A DNA stretch of 64,000 nt from NCBI RefSeq assembly GCF_030247195.1, contig NC_080672.1, positions 363,250,271 to 363,314,270 on the forward strand. The letters are read 5' to 3'. Below the pieces are notes generated by a model. The model ran no database searches, was not told the origin of the DNA, and was given only the letters and a program-made list of their open reading frames with translations. Origin of the DNA: Topomyia yanbarensis (taxonomy: Eukaryota; Arthropoda; Insecta; Diptera; Culicidae). The translations under genes and the position numbers were made by a program. Below are positions 10,849 to 20,786 of the stretch, in pieces; positions within the stretch are counted from its first letter, which is position 1, and each line of letters opens with the position of its first letter.

Positions 10849-10882
10849 GAACTGCTTCGATCCAGAGCTCGGAGAGTTATGA
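10849..10882 (-). promoter_or_regulatory. Internal core promoter (Inr + DPE-like) of the retrotransposon
   Basis: Read on the minus strand, the element begins TCATAACTC at 10882. Taking the A at 10880 as +1, AGTTC falls exactly at +28 to +32 (10853-10849) and fits the downstream promoter element RGWYV. Drosophila I, Jockey and related LINEs are known to use TATA-less internal promoters of this initiator-plus-DPE type. Motifs and spacing are seen. Promoter function is inferred. Confidence 0.6.
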
Positions 10883-10891
10883 TCTCCTAAG
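10883..10891. repeat. Target-site duplication, 5' side of the I-clade element
   Basis: TCTCCTAAG matches 4730-4738 exactly. The base before it (A at 10882) differs from the base before the other copy (C at 4729), so the element's 5' boundary is sharp. Further Ts follow both copies. Confidence 0.9.
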
Positions 10892-10969
10892 TTTTTATTG
10901 GATTTCTAGTTAGCGTTGTCATAAAAATACGAATTCTTTCTTTTAAACAACTCTTAGGGGTGTAAAGAG

Positions 10970-11225
10970 TACAACTGGTCTGTGTTAAGTCAGACCGAAC
11001 TAACTGACAATATATTGATTTCGAGAAAAACGAGTTTAAAGCTTGGATCGCAGCATTTTTTACATTATGATTGAAAATTATTTTTTGCCATAACTTTTGT
11101 TTATTGTTACATATTTCCAATTTGGCAAAAGTCGAATAAAGCTGAAGAAATTCTTTATCCGGTGCTATCATTTTCTCATTTTTTTGCGAGTTAGTCCGGT
11201 CTGACTTAACACCGATCAACTAGCA
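10970..11225. mobile_element. Inverted-repeat (MITE-like) element
   Basis: A 24-base arm at 10982-11005 beginning GTGTTAAGTCAGACCG is the reverse complement of 11189-11212 with one mismatch. A weaker match extends about 12 bases beyond each arm (ACTGGTCT versus TTGATCGG). The interior is AT-rich and shows no transposase. The sequence lies about 80 bp from the retrotransposon junction. A target-site duplication was not resolved. It could alternatively be a long hairpin of other origin. Confidence 0.6.
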
Positions 11226-11914
11226 CAAAAAATATGTGAATTACTTATTAGTTATAACAATTCAATCTCGACAATCTCGGCTGAGCCTGAACTAAAAGTC
11301 CTAGAGATCTAAAAAAAATTTTGCGCGATCCATTAAACTAAATAATAGATTTTTTTTGCAGAATTTTTCGCAGGACAGTTTGTTCGAAAAAAAAATTTAT
11401 CAAGATATGCAAAAAATGTTTATGCAAGTTTATTATTAGGTTGGTCGATAAAAGATTCTGAGAGGGAAAACTTCTCAACCAGCATAAAAAAGAGACTATA
11501 TGGCTTTTGAAATCGCTGATTACGATTCTGATAACAGAATTTGAAAATTCAAAATGGCGCCACAAAATGGCAACCATTTTCTACGAAATTGACAAATTTT
11601 GTTAAGTCAGTATAAAACTCGGTTCACGGGGTTTTTTTGGGTCGCTGATTCTGATATTACAAAATTCGAGCTTTGCTTCGCCGATTTCTATACGACGTTC
11701 TGCGCACTTTTGTTACCATGTAAAATTAAAATTATTGCTTCGCATGTTCACCCTTCTTACATCAGCGCTTTAATCGTTTGGTGTCTTTTCTCGCACAAAT
11801 TGGTGTCTTATCTCGTACAAATTCATTTTATTTATTTATTTATTTATTTTGAGCTTAGGTACTTTAGTTTCGACGTTTGCCATCAGCGGCGTCCCAGGCT
11901 CTTCGCCTATATAA
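11226..11914. other. AT-rich unassigned stretch
   Basis: No recognisable gene was found. It contains a short (TTTA)n tract at about 11824-11850. Reading frames here show no known motif. Confidence 0.5.
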
Positions 11915-13215
11915 CATATTGACATTTTTGACGTCAGAATCAGAATCAGCATCCCCGAAAACCCTCTTGTAAAACGTTTTAGGTCAATTTAAAAAAAGCA
12001 TGAAATTTAACCAGGCACAGTCGCCATATTGGATCCGCCATTTTCAATTTTACATTTTCGACGTCAGAATCAGAATCAGCGACGCTGAAAACCCCCCTAA
12101 GACGTTTTCGGCTAATATAAAAAACATGAAATTTCGCCTAGCACGGTCGCCATATTGGATCCACCGGTTTGGATTTTTATATTTTCGATGTCGGAATCAG
12201 AATGAATGACCCCGAAAACCCTCTTGTAAGACGTTTTAGGCCAATATAAAAATAAAAAATTTAGCCAAGCACAGTCGCCATATTGGATCCGCCATTTGGA
12301 ATTTTATATTTTCGACGTCAGAATCAGCGACCTCGAAAACTCCCTTGTAAGACATTTTAGGCCAATATTAGACGTTTTAGGCCAAATAACATGAAATTTA
12401 ACTAAGCACAGATGCCATATTCGATCCGCCTTTTTTGAATTCTACATTTCCGAAGTCAGAGTCAGAATCAGTGACCCCTAAAACCCCCTTGTAAGACGTT
12501 TTAGACCAATATAAAAAAAAACATGAAATTTAGTCAAGCACAGTCGCCATATTGGATCCGCCATTTTGAATATCACATTTTCGACGTCAGAATCAGCGAC
12601 TCCGAAAACCCCTTTGTAAGACGTTTTAGGCCATTTGTAAGACATTTTAGGCCAATATTAGACGTTTTAGGCCAAATAACATGAAATTTAACTAAGCACA
12701 GATGCCATATTCGATCCGCCTTTTTTGAATTCTACATTTCCGAAGTCAGAGTCAGAATCAGTGACCCCGAAAACCCCCTTGTAAGACGTTTTAGACCAAT
12801 ATAAAAAAAACATGAAATTTAGCCAAACACAGTTGCCATACTGGATCCGCCATTTTGAATATCACATTTTCGACGTCAGAATCAGCGACCTCGAAAACTT
12901 CCTTGTGCTATTCTTATACTATGTTCACACTACAGAGTTAAAACATGTTATAATAATTAGCAACAAGAAAAATTCCATCAAGATAGCGTTAAAACACGTT
13001 TTAACTCGTAATGTGAACGTAGTATTAGGCCAATATAGCAAAACATGAAATTCAACCAAGCACAGTCGCCATATTGGATCCGCTATTTTGAATTTTACAT
13101 TTTCGACGTCAGAATCAGCGACCTCGAAAACTTCCTTGTAAGACATTTTAGGCCAATACAGAAAAAAACAAGAAATTTATCCAAGCACAATCACCATATT
13201 GGATCCACCGACCCC
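11915..13215 (+). repeat. Tandem repeat array, ~130-bp monomer with a 290-bp higher-order unit
   Basis: Monomers are recognisable by CATTTTCGACGTCAGAATCA, CTTGTAAGACGTTTTAGGCC, CATGAAATTTA and CGCCATATTGGATCCGCC. The CGACGTC/CGAAGTC landmark recurs near 11930, 12060, 12187, 12313, 12450, 12580, 12740, 12870 and 13105, giving a period of about 127-135 bp where uninterrupted. A two-monomer block starting GTAAGACATTTTAGGCC is repeated at 12347 and 12637 (290 bp apart) with near identity, including shared variants such as GATGCCATATTCGATCC. This shows a recent local duplication of a dimer. The last unit is interrupted by a 104-bp MITE. No protein is implied. Confidence 0.9.
12919..13022. mobile_element. 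104-bp TA-target MITE inside the tandem array
   Basis: The termini are CTATGTTCACACTACAGAGT and, on the other strand, CTACGTTCACATTACGAGTT, continuing as about 30-bp imperfect inverted repeats through TTAAAAC. TA flanks both ends (12917-12918 and 13023-13024). It breaks a monomer between CCTTG and TTAGGCC, which other monomers carry uninterrupted. The element is almost all terminal repeat and could only move by a transposase supplied elsewhere, probably Tc1/mariner- or Harbinger-type. Confidence 0.8.
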
Positions 13216-13484
13216 GAAAACTTGTATAAAGCTAAAAATAACAGCATAAACATTAAAAAATTCGCGTGGCAAACGGTTAATAAAAACAAGAATTCCTGCT
13301 TCAACGATGTTAAGTAAATATAGTTTCGGAACCCTATATACACTAGAAAAAAGTTGAGTATGAAATGGCTAAGATATATAGCCAGCCATCTTTACTCTAA
13401 AAGTCAATTTTACATTGAAATTTACTGCACAAACGTTAAAGTTTATTGTTCCTGTGTTGTATCATAACTTTGAACTTTACCGTA

Positions 13485-14900
13485 ATCGGCTATAAAATCG
13501 AATTTATACACGTGAAGTTACATACGCGGTAGAACACGCGACATACAAACGCTCACGCGATCGAACACGTTATCACACAAACGCTCGATCCCTCGATGAT
13601 ATACAGGATTCTGAACCGTACAATGAGATAATGTTTAGTGGGTGACATTCCCCGTCTCGTCTGCAATTGTAATAAGTGATGCTCACAGGGATCCCTTCCG
13701 ATATCCTAGCTCTACAGCTACAATATTAGTGCTAATTTATAACCGATATAGTGCAATTGCTTAATGCTTATGATTACTTGGGTACACTGGTAACAATTAC
13801 TTGTTTCTTTTCCCTTTTCCCATACATTATTGTAGAATCACTGTACTGTCACAATGGAAATTTTGATTTTGTTATTGTAAATTTCTATTCGGGCAGGCTA
13901 TATTGGATGAATGCAATAGAATATGATATACAAGAGAAAATGGATAACGAATAATATCACAGCATTATATTGACTAGCTGTATTTGGTAAGCATACATGC
14001 TTTAAAGATCCTTAATGCTTGAATGCTTTATATTAGCTTTATATACGTATGTAGACCTATTAGTAATGTTGCATTTTGCCTGTGATTTTATGCATTTTTA
14101 TGCTATCGTGTAGCTTGATTGCATCGCAAACCCCGAGAGGGTCTTTTTATGCAATATTAGAGCTAATTCCCTCCCCTAGATTGACGGGTATGACGATAAT
14201 GCAAACATTATGCATCAGTTTTGAGGAAGCTCTGATATACAATTGCTTTAAGATGGTTATTGCATTACTTTTGGGGCTTTTTATGTTTTGTGTTTTTTCA
14301 TACTCCTCACCAGCCCTAACTAACGATCTGCCAACAGCCTGTGTATACTGGCGTGGCCGACTGACGGGTCGCCGTGGATTGAGTTTTTCTTTGGACTGCG
14401 TTTGCAAATATTGAACAACTTAATGGCAGTGTTTGTGGGCACGGCTCGCAGTAGTGGTCATTGCGTGTCGATTTACGGTCATCGTGCACAAGCTAATTTA
14501 AAAATGTGAATATAGAAACCTATTAGTGGTCGTTTTTTAATAATTGTTGTTTTTAATATTATGGATGCAGAACTGGCGTATATGATAGAACTGTGGGTAA
14601 TCCTTCCTAGGATTCGCTGGTCACTTTCTTCGGTGTTCAATTCGTGCATTCGAATCGATTGATTAGGGAAGATCGTATTGGGTAAATTAAGGTACGATTA
14701 AATTTACCGACGCACAAAAATCATCCATTCCCGGTCAGCGTAGCAATGGAAATGACGCAAATGGTAAATAAATATTATTTCCTGGCATTTAGACAATTTC
14801 AAATAGTTTGATTGCAACAGCGATGATGTGTTCTTTTCTTCTACTTTATTAGTCTGTTTTTATTGCACATCTAGTAGTTTGTTTTTCCAGTACTCATATA
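13485..14900 (+). repeat. Composite dispersed repeat, copy 1 (family A end plus family B)
   Basis: Positions 13485-13825 match 17285-17660, with shared TTAATGCTTATGATTACTTG. Positions 14080-14560 and 14560-14900 match 20787-21290 and 22250-22830. Examples are AAGATGGTTATTGCATTACT, GGATGCAG-ACTGGCGTATAT and CAATTCGTGCATTCGA. The same order in both places shows two direct copies of a long element. A frame at 14076-14414 and one at 20787-21119 keep related residues (LCISFEE, KMVIALLL), but no family is recognised and both frames are short. The B segment holds at about 14615 the empty site of the MITE present at 21299-22241. Confidence 0.75.
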
Positions 14901-16429
14901 TACCAAAAATAATGACGGGTAATTCACACGCTTTTACTTTATCTCTTTGCATCTTTTTTCTCTGCAAGCCGTGTGGTGTCAGGCGGGCTAAAAATATTTT
15001 GCACTATTTCAGCCAAGAATAGAACCCCTGGGAAATTGCTCCCATGTCGTAGGAGGTGACTAACAACATGCTAGGAGTTTCTAGGTCAAGGTATTGATCC
15101 GTACCGAAAACTTAACCTGAACGGACCTTAAGTTTTTGCATCATAGCCTTTATCCGTTCTATATTGAGTAAATCACTGAGATGTAGTCACCTATTCTGAT
15201 TCGCTATTCCCCATTGTGTACCAACGTTTTAGGTTTCTTCTGGCGGTTGTACAACAGCCGTAAAGGATGAAGTCTAATTCTACACTAAGTAACAGCATAT
15301 ATTAAAATACCGGCTCTTCCACGTCAAGGTATAACTTTCAAAACTTTGGTTTAAAACCCTATTTAAAAAAAGCATACTTTCAAGTAGGATTTTTTTGAAT
15401 TGGCCTAAGATAAAGCTGTCGATTTACACAAAAAGTTTTTTGTGTGGCAGGCGATCTGTAGATGTATCAAAATAAGCCAGTGTTTTTTTTTATTAAATCT
15501 GAAACCGTCTACTGACAAATCTACGTTGACCAATACCTCCAAAACACTTCTTGAGGCCTCATGTAGGTCTGATACTAGCTTTGTACTACTTTTGCTTTCC
15601 TAAACGGTGGTAAACATTTGAACACTCCAGAACTTCACTCTGTCAGAAAATGTAGGGCCATCGGAAGCCAAAACTTCGTAAAATCGCACTCCTGGTCCTT
15701 TCTTTAAAATCATCCAGTGCAGTACTTTGAGTCACTTTTTCGATTTTGAACCGCTCATATGGTAGTCGGCCTTTGCCAGTATTCTCCCATCCATTCTTCT
15801 TCTGGACCGCCGATGGATCAAATGCCCTTGGCATTTAACCCAATTATAGAAACGTGTCTGATAGGGAGAGTGGAGATGCCAGCTTGTCATTAACATTTCG
15901 CAATGAATTTTCATATTCATTTGGGATATAGTTAATACTTTTTGTATGCTTGAATTGTACTGCAAACTTTGGAATAAATCATTGAAGTGTTAATAAGAAG
16001 CAATACTCCCAATGGCCGGCTGTTTGGAGTTCAAATTACTCGTTTCTTTGATCTAAAATGAAAAAACAAAGCGCGTGAGTACTTAGCTAAATCACAATAT
16101 CTACCAAGATATATCCTGATTCTTTTCCCTACCTACTAACACCAATCCTATCCAGCAACACTTGTGGATGATGCAGAGAATTCCTCGGTCATAATAGTCA
16201 CAAGTGTTGAACTAACATTCCTTCCAATTTCATGGGCGTGGCCATCTACATTATTAATAATACTACAATCTTAGTCGTGCCATTTAAGCCAATATATTAT
16301 GATTCCTGATGATGTACTACTCCCAAGTATCATACAATTGGTTCAATATGCAATTTCAACAGGCTTCGATCAATCACGGGAAACTCACGGGCGGTCAGCT
16401 ATGCTAAGCTAAGCATCTTTTTCTTTTTT
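14901..16429. other. Unassigned sequence between repeat blocks
   Basis: No gene, RNA or repeat boundary was recognised. Short open frames lack motifs. It separates the B-type block ending near 14900 from the A-type block starting near 16430. In the other copy those blocks are adjacent (22830-22880), so this segment may itself be an insertion or may replace lost sequence. Confidence 0.45.
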
Positions 16430-17665
16430 CTTTATTCGGCTTGTTATTTTTCTTTTTATTACTATATCTTAGATTGGATTCATACTAACACTCAGGCACA
16501 CAATCAATTCGATTTTTTCTCATATACACTCGTAATTGCTCTCATTTAAAATGTACGAACGCTTGTGGCTTTCGCGATAACACAAACCTGGTCACAAACG
16601 CGAAAATGGAATTGTAATTATCACCACATACTTACGCCCACGATCTAACCAACAATAAAAAAAACCCAGTAATTAAGTAAACTTTTCATCACTTATAAAT
16701 TTGCAAAAGCGATCTCAAGCATTAACCCACCGTTCGCACGATCTTGAATCAATCCAGTTCGGAAGACCCTCGATCGTAGCAGCCTAGACTCATACCTTCA
16801 GTTGGACCAATCAAATAATAACGTTCATATCCATGAAATATCGCGTCCCGTGACAATACGGTCGGGAACCCTAGTGATGTGGGGAATCTCACTTTCTTCT
16901 AGCGTTCAACGGATTAACATACAAACACTTAAGACCTTCACGATCCTCCACACACACCAAAGCCCGGGGACATGCAAACATGAAAATGCCCCGATGATTA
17001 AGTGAACGTTTTAGCACTAATAAACTTATAAACGCGATCTCAAACGGGAACCTACAAACGCCCATGTTTGCGTGATAATGCACCGGTCACCTTTGGAAAT
17101 CTCTACCTTTCTAGATCTATGTCTTAAGCTGGACCAAGGAAAAAATAATCTCATATTTACTAGACAACCCGACATGATATGGGAAAACTCACTCTCTCCT
17201 AGCATTTGAACCATACACCGAAAATTAAGTATCAGATTCATGGTCTACGCGCGATCATCCAAGAACACACGCGAATATGCGAATGGACACACGGCTATAA
17301 AATCGTATTTATACACGCGAAGTTACATACACGCTAGAACACGCGACATACCGACGACATACCCACGCGATCGGACACGTTATCACACAAACGCTTGATC
17401 CCTTCGCGATGATACACGTGGTTGTGAAGTCCATTCGCCCTCGCATATCTCAACCGTGCAATGGAGTAATGTTTTAGTGGATGGCATTCCCCGTCTCGTC
17501 TGCAATTGTAATGGGTGATTCTAATGGGGAACCCCTCCCGATACCCTAGCTCTACAGCTACATAATTAGTGCTAATTTATAACCAATATAGTGCAATTGC
17601 TTAATGCTTATGATTACTTGGGTACACTGGTAACAATTGTTCCTTTTCTGTTTTCCCATATATTT
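16430..17665 (+). repeat. Composite dispersed repeat, family A block
   Basis: It aligns in order with 22880-23990: ATTACTATATCT, GATAACACAAACCTGG, the GGTCTCAAGC-like block, TATCAGATTCATGGT and the TATACACGCGAAG series. Its last part (17455-17660) matches 13615-13825. Similarity is strong in patches but carries many indels. There is no coding content. Confidence 0.75.
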
Positions 17666-20600
17666 TGACAGACAAAAATATAATTTCTTGTGACTAAACG
17701 AAAAAACGGAGTGAGATTATATTTGGCATGAGATTTATGGGGTCAACTCAATTGAGCGATGTTTTGAAAATAGTCAATATTGATTCCCACCTATTCATTT
17801 CGAAAAAGCAAAAAAAACTACTATCTGTTACCTTTATGTGCACACTAAACTCTTTTCTCCCTGATAAGTAGCTGATGATATTTCAACAAGGCGTGCGTCG
17901 GTAGCATGCTTTTTTTCTACAGATATGTATGTTTACCTAATGATACCCCCAGTAGTGGGGGAAGTCATGGGTGGAACGTGTGTTTGAAACGAGCATTTCC
18001 GTTTGAAACTGGCTGCTGTCATCGTTGAGTCACTTGACTGACGTGTGTCGACACTCGGTGAGAAGTGTGACAAATTGGAAATGAGATGAACATGTTCCCG
18101 TTATCGCCCATAGTTTGGGGAGATGTTTGTCTTTAAAACTACAAATCTGAACAGAATTTACTTTGACTAGCGCCAAGTGCGGAAACGATACCATGTCCCA
18201 GGATATTTACTAATTAAAACGAAATTTATTTCATTTGACACATTCCTCTACCCAATCAAGAATTTTTGAAGTGCCAATTGGTAGCTGCGGCGCCATGCAC
18301 ACCGTTCGGTTCATATATACAGTTTATATTTAAGATGGTGCCAACTTGGCCGGAACGTCGGGCCTTTAATAACTTCATTCACCTTGCCGCCTTCGCAAAT
18401 CAAAAAAATGAATAGTAGTAAACATTGTAAGTCCAGCGAAGATTCGTCGGTCGACTAAAATTGAAACAAGAAGTGAGGTCCACAATGTATTCAGTAGAAA
18501 AAGACAAGCACATAAATATTTTATTCATTTCCCCAATCTAAATGTAATCAATAAAGTTGAATCCGCCGAATACCACATACATATAGAAAAAGTGCCTAAA
18601 GTACTCATAATTAACGACCGCTTCACTGACTTATTTTTATACCGTTCACAAATGATTCCACACACCCACTCTAGTCACTCGATGTTTTGCTACCTCGTCT
18701 ACAAATCTAATAGATCAGGCAGATTTATGAGCACCAGCTCCTAACCTCCCCATTAACGTCCCCATATTTTGAGTAATTCGCATCCCATTAATCCGGCCAA
18801 CATTCTGCGGTCGTCGCGTTCCGCCACTGCGCTCGGATAAAGATGCGATGTTTTAGAAAATGTATCTTCGAAATGACAACTTGTCATCCAAACTACATTG
18901 GTTTGTGTTGTGCTGCCAGCACGAAAAAAAGCCCCGCTACAATGTGTTTAGATACTGAGCGGGCGAAGTATTTGGGAAATTTTTATCGTTTTCTCCTCCC
19001 AACCCAACCCAACCTTGATCTTCAGACTGTGCTGTACTAAGTCGAATTAGTAGGTATACATACCGAACCGGCGTGAGAATTATTTGAAAAATTACGACCT
19101 CTCATGAATGGACTGTACGCGAGGGAAACCAGACGCGCGCGCACGCGGATCGCTCGCTACAAATCTAGGGCTGGGAAAATAGAGGTGCGGTGAATTTTTC
19201 TGCTTCTTGCTTTCTTCGTGTTTAACGAGAAACTAAGCGCGATGACTAATGATACGGTCGATGAAAATTGCACTGCAAAAATCAATGAATTAATGGGACA
19301 CCGCGCGGCATTGGGTGTGCTTAGGCGGCAACCCTGTATTAACTATTCGGTATGCTATTAGCGGTTGCGGTGAACTGAAATGCTTCGATTGAACACGCCA
19401 ATTATCGATTTTGTAACTCATTAGTCGGGACATAGTTCGAACTTTGTTTTATGCTGTCGAAATTATGAATGAGGTTTTATATGCTGCAGAATTTAGCAAG
19501 GGCAACTTATAGTATGCGATAGAGACAAACTCGAAAACACTGAAACCGATAATTGGAGTAACTTATTGGAGGAAAACTGACAACTGTTGTTCAAAGCCTA
19601 GGCTAAAACAGCTGTGTTGAAAGGTCATATAAAAATTATTTTTTATTTCTTTTCTTCGGAATGAAATGTTCTCCTAAGAAGTAATTTTCAAAGTGATTGA
19701 TCATTGGACCCAAAGCCGTAAGTCGAATAAAAAATATGAAATATATATAATTCGAAAGAACAGCTCATTGTATATCGGAGGAGAATAAGCAAATAAATTA
19801 AATTATGGAAGTATTTTTAATTTCGAAAGCAGTTAAAGAAATAATAAGATATGCTGTTACAGTAAAAGGTAAGTCGATAGTTGTTCGGGCACTTTCAAAC
19901 ATGCGTAACTGTTTCCATACCGAAATGAACCAAGATTTGCTCCGTTTCTCTTTAGAGTGTATTGTTTACATTCGGTCAGTTGTATGCAGTTGTCAGTGGG
20001 ACTCCGGTCGAGAAGGAAGAAAATCAGCGAACAGTTCGTGAAAGGGTTGTATTCATCCACATCCAAAAACCTAGATTGCCTACGCGACTCAAGCCGAATC
20101 GCAGAGGGGAAGGGGGGGGGGGGGGTCGGGGCTACGCCTTCTCGACGAAATATACCTGATCCAAATTCGAAAAATAGTCATATTTTAATTTTGGAAAGAC
20201 TATCCTGACAGGTGTGAAGAGTGGCCTAGAATTTGGCAACTCATACATAGAAATTACAATGTAATAAAGTAACACCTTTACAATCCATAATGAATTACAA
20301 AAACAAGTATCTCAAAAGGATTATATATAACGGAATTCGAACATTTCGACACGGGACTGCACAAAAACTTGTTGTTTCGCTGCAATCCTGCGTCCAGAGG
20401 GCGAAGAAACGAACTGTATTAAAAACTGAAAGGGTCAGGATTTTCCCATCATAAAAATTCAAACAAAGCATTGTTAGTTCCCACTTTGGGTAAGTCAATC
20501 CAAACCGTTACTTTCGTGCCTACAGTGAGGATTATATCGATCGTAGTAACCTGGAGTGATTATGGTAAAATTTGTAACGTATCTGTGAGGTCATTGTAGA

Positions 20601-20786
20601 TTTTAGGATCGTCAAAACTAGTTCCACCATATTAGAAATCTTATACGAATATGATTCAAGGAAGAACAGGAACTCTTTGTTGTCAGTAACAATATTTAAC
20701 ATTGTCAAGATCCCCTTGTATGTTGGAGATAATGCAGTCAAGGTACGACTACACGATCTGTCACCGGATACGCCCGACGGCGCTTT
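17666..20786. other. Unassigned sequence with a G-run
   Basis: No gene could be supported. A pure G-run lies at about 20111-20125. A frame at 19956-20105 contains FGQLYAVVSGTP, which faintly recalls the Helitron/PIF1 helicase end motif GQLYVALSR. The match is too weak to call. The rest shows no repeat termini that I can recognise. Confidence 0.45.

Larger units (their letters stand above)
4739..10882 (-). mobile_element. Full-length I-clade non-LTR retrotransposon
   Basis: This 6144-bp LINE lies on the minus strand. In its own 5'-to-3' order it has a 285-nt 5' UTR (10598-10882), a gag-like ORF1 (10597-9233), an ORF2 carrying endonuclease, reverse transcriptase and RNase H (9261-5554), and a 3' UTR of about 815 nt. 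An AATAAA lies about 10 nt before a 22-nt poly(A) tail, read as T-run 4739-4760. Matching TCTCCTAAG duplications at 4730-4738 and 10883-10891 define both ends, so it is not 5'-truncated. An RNase H domain after the RT fits the I group and excludes Jockey and CR1, which lack it. Both ORFs are free of stops and frameshifts, which suggests a recent insertion that may still be competent. Autonomy is inferred, not shown. Confidence 0.93.

Noticed and set aside
19956..20105. Helitron/PIF1 helicase C-terminal remnant (FGQLYAVVSGTP)
   Set aside because: A single short motif with a changed Arg. No upstream helicase motifs or Helitron ends were seen.
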